This document shows, in pieces, positions 35,167-47,139 of a stretch of 64,000 nucleotides of DNA. A program made the translations under genes and the position numbers. The notes below the pieces were generated by a model. The model saw only the letters and a list, made by a program, of their open reading frames with translations, made no database searches and had not been told where the DNA came from. The number at the start of each line of letters is the position of its first letter. The stretch's first letter is position 1. Source of the stretch: Abelmoschus esculentus (lineage: Eukaryota > Streptophyta > Magnoliopsida > Malvales > Malvaceae); assembly GCA_035048815.1 (NCBI GenBank), contig JAUCBN010000020.1, positions 4,905,501-4,969,500 of the forward strand, in the 5' to 3' direction.

Positions 35167-35713
35167 TAGACAGTGCTTAATTCATCTAACATTAGGCTGA
35201 TCTAATAACATTGTTTTGTGATATTAAGACTAGACTAAAATAAAATATTTAAACTTAATATTTGGAGACGTTGCTTAATTTATATAATATTTAAATTTAT
35301 AAAAACTAAACCGTTATTAGACAAAAAAAAATGATGACAAAGCCACATCCTTCTTTAATTTTGTCCCGCCTAATTAAATAATTAAAAAAATCTTTACTAT
35401 TAAAGAGATAAAATAGTTATCAAACTAAAATTTGTTAGGTACTTAAGATTAAACCGAACATATTAAACAAATGCTTAATCAAATAGTAAATAATAAAAAT
35501 TTTATATCCCCCGACGTAAGGGGATTTAACTCTGTTACATGCTAAGAAACCAAAAATATTAAACAAAAGCATTTAAACAAACCGAACATATTCTCTGCCT
35601 GTTCATCACCTCATTAATGTCGAATTTTAAATAAAAAACTAAACAAAATGCAGTTTTTCAGGAGAATCAAAATAAGACCAGGATAACGATGTCACAACAT
35701 CTGTAATACTTAT
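35167..35713. other. Intergenic region downstream of eS7
   Basis: AT-rich; the part next to 35713 should include the eS7 3' UTR. No further gene seen. Confidence 0.45.
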
Positions 35714-36959
35714 CTATGCCTCTGCAATAGGGAACTCAAACACAATATCCTTTCCAGCAAGCTTCCGGTAAACGGCAGAAAAGGTCTCCAGCTTATACTC
35801 GGTGTTGTTACGTTCCTTGGGGTCCAAGAAGACCTGAATGAGATGAAACATTAGCCATCAAAAGAAAAACTAAATCATGCATATATATATATATAAAGAT
35901 TATAATTCTTTCACTCATCAATTACAGTCTTTTTCATCAAACTTTGCAGCATAATAATTACTAAATGACAGCTGTTTGTACCTTCATTATCTTAGATCCA
36001 TCGGTTCTGTACCTAATGCGCTTCCCGACAATTTCAGCAGGCAAGACAATATCCTCCAGCATTGCCTCATGCACAGCAGTCAATGTGCGACTGCGAGGCC
36101 TCTGAGCAGCAGAACCTTTCTTTGGGGGCCTCAATATCCTCCGGGTGGCAATAAGAATAACATCCTATCATATATACATAAACTAAGTTAAATAGTTAAA
36201 CCAAAAACAAGTGCAAGTGCAACATTGTGAATAGAAAATATAACTTCTATTTAAAACAGGCAAAAAGAAAAATTACAAAGACATGCCAATTTATGAGTTA
36301 TGACATAAAAACATGATTAATTCTCTTGCTTATATGGGAACAGAGAATTCTGACTGACAAGCATCTTACACAAAGCGTGCAAATAAAAAGGGTCACTGAA
36401 CTTTGTAGTCTGTACTAAATAATAATGTAGCTGAAATAGATTGTAAATTAAAAGGCTTAGCCCATAATTCATTCAAAGAAAGGAATTTCAAAGAGAATTC
36501 TCACCTTGCCACTGAACTTCTTTTCATGTTCCCTCACAAGCTTAACGTGAACCTTGCGGAACGCTTTCCTCAACCGGTAGGGGACATGGATAACAACAGC
36601 TTTCCGGCTTCCAGACACATCAATTTGGCTGCAAGTGAAAGGATTAAACCAATCATATGACAAACAAATGCACAAGTCACTTTACAATTAATGAATCTCA
36701 ATAAAATCATATGTACATTGCTGAATTAATGTAGAGATCCTTGAGGTCACTTTTCAGATCCTGGTTGGTATTCTCTAAATCAAAGAATGCCTGTTACAAA
36801 CATGCATACAAAATTAAAACCTACGCATGATTGCACCATTTCAGTAAACTTTTAAAGTGCAACAAGCATTAGAAAATTTAAAACCTGGGCAACTGATTCC
36901 TCAAACTCTGTTGGTTCAACATCTTTATCCTTGTGGATCTTCTTCCTTGAAGTATACAT
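35714..36959 (-). CDS. RPS7: 40S ribosomal protein eS7 (five coding exons)
   Basis: Coding exons in transcript order: 36959-36885 (75 bp), 36790-36717 (74), 36628-36505 (124), 36164-35982 (183) and 35833-35714 (120). They sum to 576 bp, 191 codons plus TAG, the usual eS7 length. The protein starts MYTSRKKIHKDKDVEPTEFE, passes LKSDLKDLYINSA, RKAVVIHVPYRLRKAFRKVH, RRILRPPKKGSAAQRPRSRT and FLDPKERNNTEYKLET, and ends IVFEFPIAEA. All introns have GT...AG borders and phases agree. eS7 is a structural protein of the small ribosomal subunit that also acts in 18S rRNA maturation (family knowledge). The start is the first ATG after the 5' UTR splice junction and fits the family. No damage was seen; this is the only evidently functional host gene here. 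Confidence 0.96.
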
Positions 36960-37625
36960 CTTCAAGATCTGCATCATGGATTATTTACAGAAAACGTTGA
37001 AAGGAATTATCAAACAATATATTGCAAGTAGAAATCAGATTGAACTTGAAATTTAAAGGCCAAGAACTTTCACTCAGGCGCTTTAGCAGCTAAAATCCAG
37101 CTTTTGATACTATAGTTCAATTTACTACTAAAATCATTACACCGGATTCAAATTCAATATCTTTGATAATTGTAAAACATGCATAAGTCTAATCGATCCA
37201 TGTGATTGCAAACAGATCATAGCGCTAATTAACACCAAAAAATCATAAGCATAATTTCAACATTTTCAAATATCTACTACATTTCACAGCCGGCTAAAGA
37301 TGAACGAAACATAAAACTCATTATTTGAGATTCCAGCAATAAAATTTAATTCTAGAAGTAAGACATCTAAATCGGATCATAACAGTATTTGTTTTCCCTT
37401 TACCTACAAATTTTCTCGGCAAACAAACAGATCACAGCAGTAGAAAAGTGTAACAGCCCTACCACTCTGTTTAGATGTGAGAATAACCTTTATAGGAACA
37501 AGAAAATTTCATTGGCAAAAGCGAAAAGCTGTACCTGAGGAGAAGCACAAGAGTTTGAGAGGAGGCTCTATTTGCACGATATTACCGATCAAGAAGAAAA
37601 ACCCTAGGGTTCAAAGATATATTGA
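36960..37625 (-). other. 5' UTR and 5' UTR intron of eS7
   Basis: A non-coding first exon ends at 37535 (CTCAG before GTACAGC). An intron of 566 bp (37534-36969) ends GATGCAG, and 9 bases of UTR precede the ATG. A 5' UTR intron is common in plant ribosomal protein genes. The transcription start is estimated near 37600. Confidence 0.75.
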
Positions 37626-37753
37626 CATTTTATAGTGTGACGTTGAAGGCCACGATTCTTTAAGTTCACACGTTGACGGCCGTGATTAAGTTATGTGATC
37701 ATCGTAAGTTTAAAGTTGGGCCGATAATTTGGATTATCTCATTTGTTTGGGCC
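37597..37753 (-). promoter_or_regulatory. eS7 promoter: telo-box-like, TATA and two TGGGCC elements
   Basis: AAAACCCTAGGGTT at 37598-37611 resembles a telo-box next to the start. CTATAAAAT on the minus strand at 37635-37627 is a TATA box. TGGGCC occurs at 37717-37722 and 37748-37753 (site II type). Telo-box plus TGGGCY elements is the known signature of plant ribosomal protein promoters driven in dividing cells; the Mutator-like element begins only about 90 bp further upstream. Confidence 0.7.
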
Positions 37754-38317
37754 TCTAATTGGTTGTATGGGATTTTAGAATATAAAAACTAAACTCACTC
37801 GCGCTATTAAATTAGGAAAAGTACGTAAATAGTCATTTAATTATAGGTTAATTATTGTGTTAATCACTTTTATTTATTTTTAGTATAATTTTAGTTATTA
37901 ATTTTGAAAAATATCAATAAAGTCATTTATATTTTTGAGGAGTAAATTTTTTGTCACTTCGACATTAAATATTGTTGAATATTGATAAAAAATGATATGT
38001 CACGATAAATAAAGGATAAATTACTTATATAGTCTCTAAATTATTATTTAATTTTTATTTATTTTTAATTTGACCCTCAAATTTTAAAATTTCATATTTT
38101 CACTATCTTTTCCAAAAAAAAAATTATTTTTCTCTAAAAAAATTCTTTAACTTAAACCCTAACCCTTTTTTCTAAAAGAATTTTTTTTCTGCCAAAATCC
38201 AACAATGAAATTATATTTGGATGCTTAAATTTGGAAAAAATAATGAATAAAAAACTTAAAAGAGACTAAATTTTATGTCAAATTAAAGTAAGATGTTAAA
38301 TCTTATGCTTTGGTATA

Positions 38318-38454
38318 ATAAAGGGAATGAATCGAAATTAATCATTTACTGCATCTCTAAAACCACTAAATTTTCAATTGGATTTAAACTTTATGAAATG
38401 ATGAGCGTTGTCATTTATGCAGTAAATGATTAATTTCAATTCATTCCCTTTATT
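38318..38454. repeat. 137-bp hairpin/MITE nested in the Mutator-like element
   Basis: AATAAAGGGAATGAATCGAA... at 38318 onward is matched in reverse by ...TTCAATTCATTCCCTTTATT ending 38454. Arms are about 37 bases with one mismatch, the loop about 62 bases. Confidence 0.7.
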
Positions 38455-38539
38455 AATTCGGTTTAAAGATGATTAATTAGGTGAATTAATTGAATTAATC
38501 TAAAATATTACATATTTAGTATATTATATATGTTATTTA

Positions 38540-38792
38540 TGTTCGTTAATTTAAATTCGTTTGTTTACGTTCATTTATGTAAGTTCGTTTACGTTCGTTT
38601 ATCATTTAAACGAACGAACATAAACTAACATGAATAAGCTACAATCCTTAACGAGCGAACACAAATAAGCTACAATCCTTAACGAACGAATAAAATTTTT
38701 TTGTGTTCACTATGTTCGTGTTCGTTCATTTATTCGATCAAAGTTAAACGAACGAACATGAATACACCCTCGTTCGTGTTCATTCGGTTCGT
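38540..38792. repeat. Clustered CGTTCGTTTA/TAAACGAACG motifs
   Basis: At least ten copies of GTTCGTTTA, AACGAACG and close variants in both orientations, plus a 29-base direct repeat AATAAGCTACAATCCTTAACG... at 38632 and 38665. They end exactly at the stop codon of the captured exon. Confidence 0.65.
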
Positions 38793-39079
38793 TTACAGCC
38801 TGATACCTTTAGGCATGTCGCAACTGTCAAGCTGTTTTACTGTGATTCCGTCATACTTAATCATCATTGCCACCTTACCAATCTTAAATCCCGCCACACC
38901 CAGATCAAGTTTCATCCGAACCTCCACGTTCACCGACAATGTCTTGCTTGGGGGGTCATGCCCGAACCTATTCTTGACATCGTCAACCACCAGCATGTTG
39001 CTCGCCTTCGTCTCCACTTTCAAACTCGTCGCGCTCTGTTTCCCCATTATGAAATCGGGAAACGTCGTCCTTCCCGCTG
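38793..39079 (-). pseudogene. Captured LEA-2 domain exon (hydroxyproline-rich glycoprotein family)
   Basis: A 3' exon with a splice acceptor (ATATTGCAG) at 39080 and a stop TAA at 38793-38795. It reads AGRTTFPDFIMGKQSATSLK, then VDDVKNRFGHDPPSKTLSVN and a C-terminus KYDGITVKQLDSCDMPKGIRL-stop. The pattern matches the C-terminal half of plant LEA-2 (NDR1/HIN1-related) membrane-anchored proteins. The N-terminal membrane anchor and first exon are missing. The frame is intact over 95 codons, so capture is recent or the exon is kept. It lies wholly between the inverted arms of the Mutator-like element. Confidence 0.75.
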
Positions 39080-39502
39080 CAATATCATTTCAAAAATTTT
39101 ATATTTTACTTATTGAATCAAACAATCAAACATAATTTCATTACTGAATTTCAGTAGAAAGAGAATTTCTTTTAGAGGAAAGAGTTAGAATTTGAGTTAG
39201 AGATTTTTTTAGAGAAAGATAGTTATTTTGCGGAAAGATGATGAAAATATAAAATTTTAAAATTTAAGGGTTAAATTAAAAATAAAAGTAAAATAATAAT
39301 TTAGGGACTATATAAATAATTTATCGTTTTTATTGTACTATATCATCTTTTGGTCGATATTTAACGATATTTAACTTGGGGTGACCAAAAGTTTATACCT
39401 CAAAAACGTAAGTGACTTTACTTATTGTTTTCAAAATCGACAACCAAAATTATACTGAGGGTAAATAAAGGTGTCTAACGCAATAGTTAACCTTTTAATT
39501 AT

Positions 39503-40861
39503 TAGAATCAACTTATTTATTAAATTATTATTTGTTTTTTATATAATCTCACTTGTTTAATTAAATTAGAATTTAGAATTATTTTTAAAAATTAAAATAT
39601 AATTAAATATGATGTTCTTGCACTTCTCTAATTATTTGAACATGGTTAAACATGATATTCAATAGGGAATGTAGGTCTGGGTTTACCTAGGTCCTGCCCA
39701 CATCATGCTAAACTTATTTTCCCTATATTCATTTAAAAATTATATTATTTCAAATATATTATATTTAATAAAAAATATTCGACATAAAGGTATAATTTAA
39801 TTTTTAAACATTAAAATTTTATTAAAATAAAAATAAAAATAACAAAATATAATTAAAATTAAGATAAAAATAAAATTTAAAAACATTATTTTTAGTAAAA
39901 ATATATAGCTAGAACTTTCTACAAATTTTTCTTTTATTTGACAATTAGCGTCTAGCTAATAGCAGATTACATTAGCTAATAATATATTGCATTAGCTAAT
40001 TTAACTAACATATCATTTTAGCAAATTTATAAAAGTATTTAATAAAATTAAACAATAGATAATAATTGTTTGATTATTTAAACAAGAAAAATAATATATA
40101 AAGACATGATTATAATTAATTTTTATTTGAATAATTTATCAGTTATCAACATCTTATATATTAATTATAAAAAATAATTTATTTAATATAACTTTAGTAA
40201 TCATATTTGAATGATTTATAAATGAATTTATTATTTATATAATTATTTTTAATATAATTTAGTTAATTATTAAATTCAAATACAATATAAATATGCGAGA
40301 ATAAAAAAATATTAATTTATAAATATCACAATGTAGATTCGTGAGATTAAAAATTAAAATAAAAAATGTTAAATTAGATTGTTTGTAGAATTTTAATAAT
40401 TGTTAAAGGTAAAATGATTTTTATAACTCATATTAAAATCTTTAATTTTAAAAAACTCATATAGCAATTTTTTTCAAAATTAGAGGTTTCACTCCAATTT
40501 GATATTCCAAAATGTTATTGTCAAACATCTAAATTAGCAAATTTAATTGATCAAACCTTTAATATTAGCTCAAATCTCTAATTTGTAATCAAATCGCTAT
40601 TTATCAAGTAGAGTCATCATATACAGTCGAAGGAATTGACTTGAACATAAAAATATCGATCTACTAATTACTAAAAACCTTAAGTTATTCGAGTCTCAAA
40701 TTTTTAGTTATTCAAAAAACTTATTTTTTTTACTAAAAATCTATTTTTTCAACTTAAATTTTATTCCATCTAATTTTATTTATATTGGCTAGTCAATAAT
40801 AATTTTCTAGATTCACCATTGATGATACTATGCAATTAGGATGAGATTATCACGTGCGTCA
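39503..40861. other. AT-rich spacer
   Basis: Very AT-rich; no coding region. TTAGCTAATA repeats near 39952-40020 and a GC-richer block GGTCTGGGTTTACCTAGGTCC at 39674-39694 are the only distinct pieces. Confidence 0.45.
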
Positions 40862-42545
40862 AACACTGTTGAATATCAATAACATTGAACATTGTTGAAT
40901 ACCACTATATTAATTAATAAAGATTTAAAATCTTAAGGACTTATTATATGATTAATAATTATTTAAAATAAAATTTTAATTAAATTATTTTTATAGGAAA
41001 AACTACACAAGTGATCATCCAACTATCTCAATTTTTTTGTTGGTCACCCAACTAATTTTTTAGTAATAACCATCATTAATATTTTATTTAATTATCATTT
41101 TGATCACCATCCATTAAATATTTAACTGAAATTGTGACATGACATGGTTTAATAATAATTTTTAGTCCTTAAAATTGTTACATTATATCAATTTAATCCT
41201 AATAGAAAATATATCATCAAATATTTGGATTAAACCCTAAATTTTTTATCCGTTTTCTTCTTACTTTATAACACTACTCTAAAATTTAATTTTTCAACTC
41301 ATTTTTTTTCTCTTTCGTCTTTGAACAACTTATTAAGTTTTAAATTATAAAAGATCACTTTAATTTTATGATTTATTCTTTTGAAATCTAATTTAACTTC
41401 TTTGATCCTCAAACTACTCGAATACACCATTTTTTATTCAAAATTAAATTTTTTAACATTTCACATATAAATATTAAAATAAAAAATGTGAGGTGAAACA
41501 ACGTCAGATATGAAATTATTCATACAATTCAAAGATTCTTTCCATACCAAACTTATAAAACAATATCAGTTTTTTTTCAAATTTTAATCAAAATTCAACT
41601 CATAACTATTTTTTTCTATAAAAACTAATTTTAAAAAATATATTTATGGACGTAAATGTATTAAATTGATATAATAGAACAAGGATACGAAGAAAATTTC
41701 ATTGATGAGGAATCGGTCATTGTATATACCCTTGAAAATGTCACCTCAAAGGTCCGAAGCTCACAACCTTGTTGTTGTCTGATTGTGACATAGCGAGTAT
41801 TCCAGAAGGCTTTTTCAAGCATATGTATGACCTTCGGATTTTTATCTCTCTGAAAATTTTGTAAAGACTCTTTCATTTTCATTACCAAAGTGTTCAAATT
41901 TGACAACATTATTGTTCTTTGATTGTCATATAAAAAATATTTTAGATTTTTTTAACTATATGAATGCTCTTAAGATTTTTGATATTAGTTGAAATCTTAT
42001 AAAAAATCTCCCAAATTCCTTATCAAAATGTTCGATGCTCATAAAATTGTTATTCTCTAATTGTGCTATAAAGAGTATTATAGAAGCCTTTTTCGACCAT
42101 ATGCATGCATGGACTCGAGATTCTTGATTTTTTCAAAAATTTTATTAAATTTTGACAAGAAATTGGGGTTTAAACCAAATATTTGATGAGTTATTTTTTA
42201 TTAGGATTAAAGTGATATATTATCATAATTTTATGGACCAAAATTATTATTAAACCATGTCATGACACAATCTCATTAAATAGTTACTGTTCGGTGAACA
42301 AAACGATAACAAAATGAAATATTAATGACGTTTTTGACAAAAAAATTAATTGGGTGGCCAAAACAAAAAAGGTGTATTAGTTGGGTGACCACCAATATAT
42401 TTTTTCACGTGAAAAATAATTTAACTAAAACTTAATTTTAAATAATTATTAATTATATGTTGATTCCTTAATTTTTAATATTTATTAATTAATTTAATAG
42501 TGTTCAGAGGTGTTTAATATTAGTGATGTTTAACAATGTTCGACC
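40862..42545. mobile_element. Second long inverted-repeat element with internal tandem repeats
   Basis: Left arm about 40862-41250 and right arm about 42150-42545 are imperfect inverted copies. Shared pieces include GAACATTGTTGAATACC-like, TTAATTAATAAA, AATTATTTAAAATAAA and GGTCACCCAACTAA. The middle has no transposase. It carries three tandem units of about 140 bp (41740-42120). Exact ends and TSD could not be fixed because the arms are AT-rich and diverged. It is likely a non-autonomous DNA transposon. Confidence 0.6.
41740..42120. repeat. Three tandem units of about 140 bp
   Basis: Each unit carries versions of AAAGTGTTCAAATTTGACAAC / CTCACAACCTTGTTGTTGTC / CTCATAAAATTGTTATTCTC, then TGATTGTGACATAGCGAGTAT-like, then CAAGCATATGTATG-like. 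Unit starts are near 41745, 41889 and 42030. Units are diverged. Confidence 0.55.
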
Positions 42546-42712
42546 CTATTGTAGAATTTTCCATGCAACTAAGAGTGTATTTTGAACATTTTAATCATGT
42601 ATAATAAATTCCTAATTTCAATAATTAACAATTATTTTTATTTGTCCAACGGTTTGTGAAATAAGAAAATTCGATATTTAATATCTTATATATAGAGGTG
42701 TGACTTTTATTC

Positions 42713-43395
42713 TTATTTTTTAGGTAAATTACATAAATGGTTCTTCAACTATACTCTAATTATCTTTTATATCATTCGACTATCATAAGTTATAAATTGG
42801 TCCTACAACTTAAAAATTATAACAAATCGATCCAATGCCTTTAAAAAACTAACGGTTGATGATGTAGCAATTAATATAAATTTATATAATTATATAATTA
42901 GCCTTTACGTTCTATTTTTTTTATTTGACTTTAATTCTAAAAATTAACACACATAATTTTAATAATCTATTAATTTAGTCCCTCCTCCAAAGCCAAATAT
43001 ATATTCCCTCCTTCAATGTTAGTTAAGCAACTCTGTATCACATATTTTTACGATAGATGAGACAATTATCATTACACAACGAAAAGATTCGATCGTTTCC
43101 AACTCGCTCATGGCTACAATAAAATGGTCCCGAATGATAAAATCGCGTGTTGGACTCTTTCTGATAAATAACTCCAGCAACATCACTCCAAAGCTGTAAA
43201 CATCCCCTGCCGTTGATGGCTTCCCCCAAGCACATACTCTGCATCACAGCAAATTTTATACTACAAACCTAGAGGTATGTAACCTACAGAGCCCTTCAAG
43301 GAATTGGTGGAGCTCCATGAAAGGTTGATCGTTTGATTTCTCCATCAATAGCCTTGCCAACCCGAAGTCCCCCACCATGACAGTCATGTCTACCA
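42713..43395 (-). repeat. Left arm of a large inverted repeat (arms about 0.7 kb)
   Basis: Matches 59815-60540 in reverse, including the kinase fragment and about 300 bp of its downstream AT-rich flank (TAAATTACATAAATGGTTC... / ...ATTTATGTAATTTA). Confidence 0.75.
43030..43395 (-). pseudogene. LRR receptor-kinase fragment (left, minus)
   Basis: Minus-strand reading gives MVGDFGLARLLMEKSNDQ (kinase subdomain VII, DFG) and, after a frame change, GGKPSTAGDVYSFGVMLLEL (subdomain IX), then FIRKSPTRDF. This order and wording fits LRR subfamily XII receptor kinases (EFR/Xa21-like). Only about 120 residues remain. There is no N-lobe or leucine-rich repeat in the window. Confidence 0.72.
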
Positions 43396-43807
43396 AAACA
43401 TTTTTAAACGTGTTTTATTTTTCCTTTTATATCATTTGGATGCTGATATCTATAAATGCTTTAATCCTTCTAAAGTAATAAATGATTGGTTCACATTTTT
43501 TTTTACTGCGGCGTATATTCAATAGTAGTATGATTTTAGATTTATAAATCACTAAATTCAGTGTTCTAGCATTATCTTCATATTGATATGATATGTTGGT
43601 TAATTTGTTCGCTTAATCCACTTTATCTCTGTCTATGTGTATAATCTTGCATACATATGATTTTGTTTGTACAAAGGTTTTACATGTTTTCTCCTTTCTC
43701 AAGCTTCATACTACGGGGTTGCTTGGCAATGGGATTATCATTTTGATAAAGAAACAAGTTTTTGCAAACATTTAAAATTGTGTAGCAATTTAAAAAAAAT
43801 CACGGAC
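43396..43807. other. Spacer between kinase fragment and Tat-like LTR
   Basis: AT-rich, non-coding, not matched elsewhere in the window that I could see. Confidence 0.4.
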
Positions 43808-44917
43808 TGTCATTAAAATTTCTTTTTATATTTAGAAAATATTTTAAACGTGTCGTTTTGAAAAAAGAATGTCATTCGAACGGGGTTTTTGGTTTAAAAA
43901 TATATTTTATAAAATTACAGTCACCACCGACTATTTAGGTAGACCGAATATCGTAAAACTAGAGATTTTGAAAATTGGGGTTCGAGAGTCGGTTACGGAT
44001 GGGGAAGGATTAACACCCCACACCGCCCAAAAATTAATACTTTATTTGATTACCACTTTATTAATATTAAATTTTCTGGGCTAAAGTAACAATCAAATTA
44101 ATTTTTAATTGAATGTGCATATTTATTTTAAAGCACCTAAACCCGAAGGTAAGCATCTGAACCACCACCACTACATTGGAGTTGGCTTCGCTTACGACCG
44201 AATTTAGGGGCTCGTATTGAACAAATTAAATAGTCATTATGCAATTCTTAATTAGCAAATAAATTACATACAATACAATAAATAATTAAAAACATAAATA
44301 AATACATACATAGATACTAATTTAAAATATAAATTAAAATTAATCTAAAACATAAATTAAAAACATAAAATATTAATCTAGAAATATAAATTTAAAACAA
44401 AAATAAAACATAAATTAGAACATACCAACTAAATAAACATTACTTCATTAAAATCATACAAAAAACAACCTAAATAAAAAGGAGAAAAATATTCCTAAGG
44501 ATTCGAACGGCTAACCCGAGTGATCCTCATCGAGATCTACCACGACCCCTCCAAAATATTTAATTAGATCGGATCCAAAATAAGACCCCGACCGAACCCC
44601 TTAAAAATTTGGGGAGAGTTAGGCTCTCAAATTCAGATCATAGGATACTACCTTCACCCAAATTAGTTTCCCTTTCAAAAGTCTCCCACTCCCACTTTTA
44701 TAGGTAATGGGGGAGGGGAAAGCTATGTTTCTCACCAATGCGGAATTCCAATCACACATCAATTTTTTTTTTCTTTCCTTTACTTCTCATTCTTCTTTCT
44801 TATTTATTTATTTATTTATTTATTTATTCTCTCTTTTTTTCTTATCTTTTTAATAATAATATGATTACTAAAATATTACTACAAATAATAAAATCCGATA
44901 AAAAATGAGTGATTACA
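43808..44917 (-). repeat. 3' LTR of Tat/Ogre-like element (left copy)
   Basis: From TGTCATTAAAATTTC to GAGTGATTACA; aligns with 58698-59784 over its length. Conserved blocks include GGTTCGAGAGTCGGTTACGG and CCACCACCACTACATTGGAG. Confidence 0.78.
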
Positions 44918-45717
44918 GTTGTCCCTCTTTACTTGAAAGCAAATATAAAAAAACACTCATTTTTATCTTATTTCCCATCTTTGGATTCAGAAATCACATG
45001 TTCTTCTAGAAATTTCTGCTCTTCTTCGGCCAATTCTTTAAATTTCGATCTTTGAAACGGAAGATCCTATGCAGAAGATAAAATCTTCAAATCATAAATT
45101 CAAGGTCGCGAGTTCTTCATATATAGAACTGTTCTCTTATCTTCTGACTGACTTCTTAAAAAAGAAAATCCTCTTCGTTAAAGTCTTTTGACTGCAAGTT
45201 CTTCCTATATAGAACTCTTTGCCTTTGACATTTACATTCTGCTCCTGATCTCACTGCTTCCTTGTTTGATGCTTTGTAATCACGTGTTCTTCTAGAACTC
45301 TCCGCTTTTCCTTGGTTGAATCTTCAGGCTTGTAAGTACTTCCTATATACAACTTCTTCACCTTCTGGTCCTAGAGCTACAAGTCCCTCCTATATAGAAC
45401 CTTTAACTCTGAGACAATAATGAAGATAAGGGTCGTTCCTATATATAACTCCTTGTCTTTAACGTTGTAGGTTTCTCCAATATAAAACCTTCTATGTCCT
45501 GAACGAATCTAGCAAAATAGAAGTCCCTTATACATTTAAATCTACTTATGGATCCGAAGTTAGGGCTTATCATATATGAACCTTTACCTTGAACTCTCGA
45601 TGTGTGCCCTTCCTATATGGAACCTTTAAGTTCATAGAAAAAAAATAAAGACGAGATCTATCCTATATAGAACTCCTAATTTTCTGTGTTGTTAGTTTCT
45701 CCTATATAAAATTGTCG
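44918..45717 (-). other. Interior of Tat-like element, left part, with CCTATATAGAAC repeats
   Basis: About ten spaced copies of CCTATATAGAAC and variants (45118-45710), separated by 30-70 bp of unrelated text. No ORF. The last copy stops 12 bases before the copy D insertion; the series resumes at 53981. Confidence 0.65.
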
Positions 45718-47041
45718 TGATAAGTGCTCAACTCACTATCACTTTTTACTCCTTTTATGGGCATTAATTACCAAATATACTCCCAATCGGACCAATGCAT
45801 ATACTCAATGTGATATATTTAGAAGATATGCTTACAGAGTTAATATTTAAAGAAAAGGCACGTTCTACTGCGTTTTTATATGTGCAGGAGAACCCGTGCC
45901 ACGGCAGCGACAAGGCCGAGGCAGGACCTGATGCCGAGGCAGCAGCAGAAAGATATGAAGCAAGACTGTAGGCGATGGAAAGATAAAAATCCAAGGGACG
46001 TGTCTAGACTTAAAGCCCATGGATCGGAGCTGGCTAGCATGAGGAAAAACCCAAGAAAAGACCATGCGGGAAAGCCCCCTTAGCCGAATTAAACTTGAAA
46101 ATATTTTAATTATGTACTTGACTTGTTCCCTACTCCAAGTTGTATTCTACTTAGGAAAGGTTTGCCCTAGGTCTAGCCTATATAAAGACCTAGCCATCCA
46201 ATGTACTAAAAACGGAATACCTACGGAGAGAGAGCCGAATTCTATACTTGTCTTCTTTCTCTCCATTATGTTCTAAACCTTCTTAGGGATTAGGTGAAGG
46301 TTGCCGAGTATATGTGAGAGGAGATTGTACTTTGTCTTTGTTTCAATGCAATAAAATTATCAAGGTTTGCTTATCCTTTGTTATTCCTTGTTCTTGCATT
46401 CAAGCTCGGGAGGGAAGTTTGTGAGTAATCCATTTATCTAAGCTCGGGAGAGTTAGATTCACGAAAGGGGTAAGTACGGTATTTCAATCGCGAAATACTA
46501 ACTCGGCCTAGGGATAGGTTAAGACTTTCAGCGGCTAAAAGAAGTGTGAGATTGATTGGTGAGTATAATTGGTTCACGCCGGGAGGTATCATCAAGGACT
46601 AGTCATCAACAACACTCTGACTTATGGATAAGCGGAGTCATTCAAGGACACTTTGCCGAACTTTGGTAAAGTCCAACCACGAGCAAGGGATTACCGCGGC
46701 GGACAAGTATCGTCGCTGCCAAGGCAGTAAACTGCAGTGCTGCCGAGGCAGTGATATACGATTGCATTGAGCAGAGACAAGTCAATCAAATCCACAATAC
46801 AACGCAACTGGATCTTGACCCATCTTTCTCTATTATTAAATCTCGTTATTTTTGTTTAGTTATTTTAGTTTAGATAAACCAACTCAAATCACTTGTGTTT
46901 TTACTTTTCTACAGAACAAGAAGGTGAAGAAGGCATATTAAGTCTACCAGCCCCTATTGAGACGATAATCCGATAATTACTTATCACTTATTACTTTCGA
47001 TGTGTCCACTTGCACTAAACGCGCACTTTTGACACGCGACA
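45718..47041 (+). repeat. 5' LTR of copy D
   Basis: TGATAAGTGCTC to ACACGCGACA. TATATAAAG at 46179-46187 is a good TATA box for the element's transcript. Confidence 0.93.
46179..46187 (+). promoter_or_regulatory. LTR TATA box (copy D)
   Basis: TATATAAAG inside GCCTATATAAAGACC. The same position is kept as TATATAAG in copy B (7746-7753) and copy A. Confidence 0.6.
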
Positions 47042-47047
47042 AGTTTT

Positions 47048-47065
47048 TGGCGCCGTTGCCGGGGA
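47048..47065 (+). other. Primer binding site, tRNA-Asp type (copy D)
   Basis: TGGCGCCGTTGCCGGGGA, the exact complement of the plant tRNA-Asp 3' end, 6 bases after the LTR. Athila-type gypsy elements use this primer. Confidence 0.88.
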
Positions 47066-47139
47066 CTGACAACTAAATTTTGTTTTCTTTATTTTCTTGT
47101 TTATTTTTATTTTTATTTTACTCTTGTTTTTCTTGGTGT

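Larger units (their letters stand above)
37845..39493. mobile_element. Mutator-like long-TIR element carrying an LEA-2 exon (Pack-MULE type)
   Basis: Inverted arms of about 350 bp (37845-38190 and 39140-39493) start AGGTTAATTATTGTG on the left and AGGTTAACTATTGCG reading inward from the right. They are flanked by a perfect 9-bp duplication TTTAATTAT (37836-37844 and 39494-39502). A 9-bp TSD with long TIRs is diagnostic of Mutator-like elements. The inside holds a host gene exon (38793-39079) and no transposase, so it fits the Pack-MULE definition. It lies directly upstream of eS7. Confidence 0.85.

Noticed and set aside
35840..35960. Possible box C/D snoRNA in an eS7 intron (TGATGA on the minus strand)
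   Set aside because: No CTGA D box or terminal stem at the right distance.
38701..39135. Plus-strand frame of 144 codons over the LEA-2 exon
   Set aside because: It is the antisense shadow of the LEA-2 exon, which has a recognisable protein and a splice acceptor.
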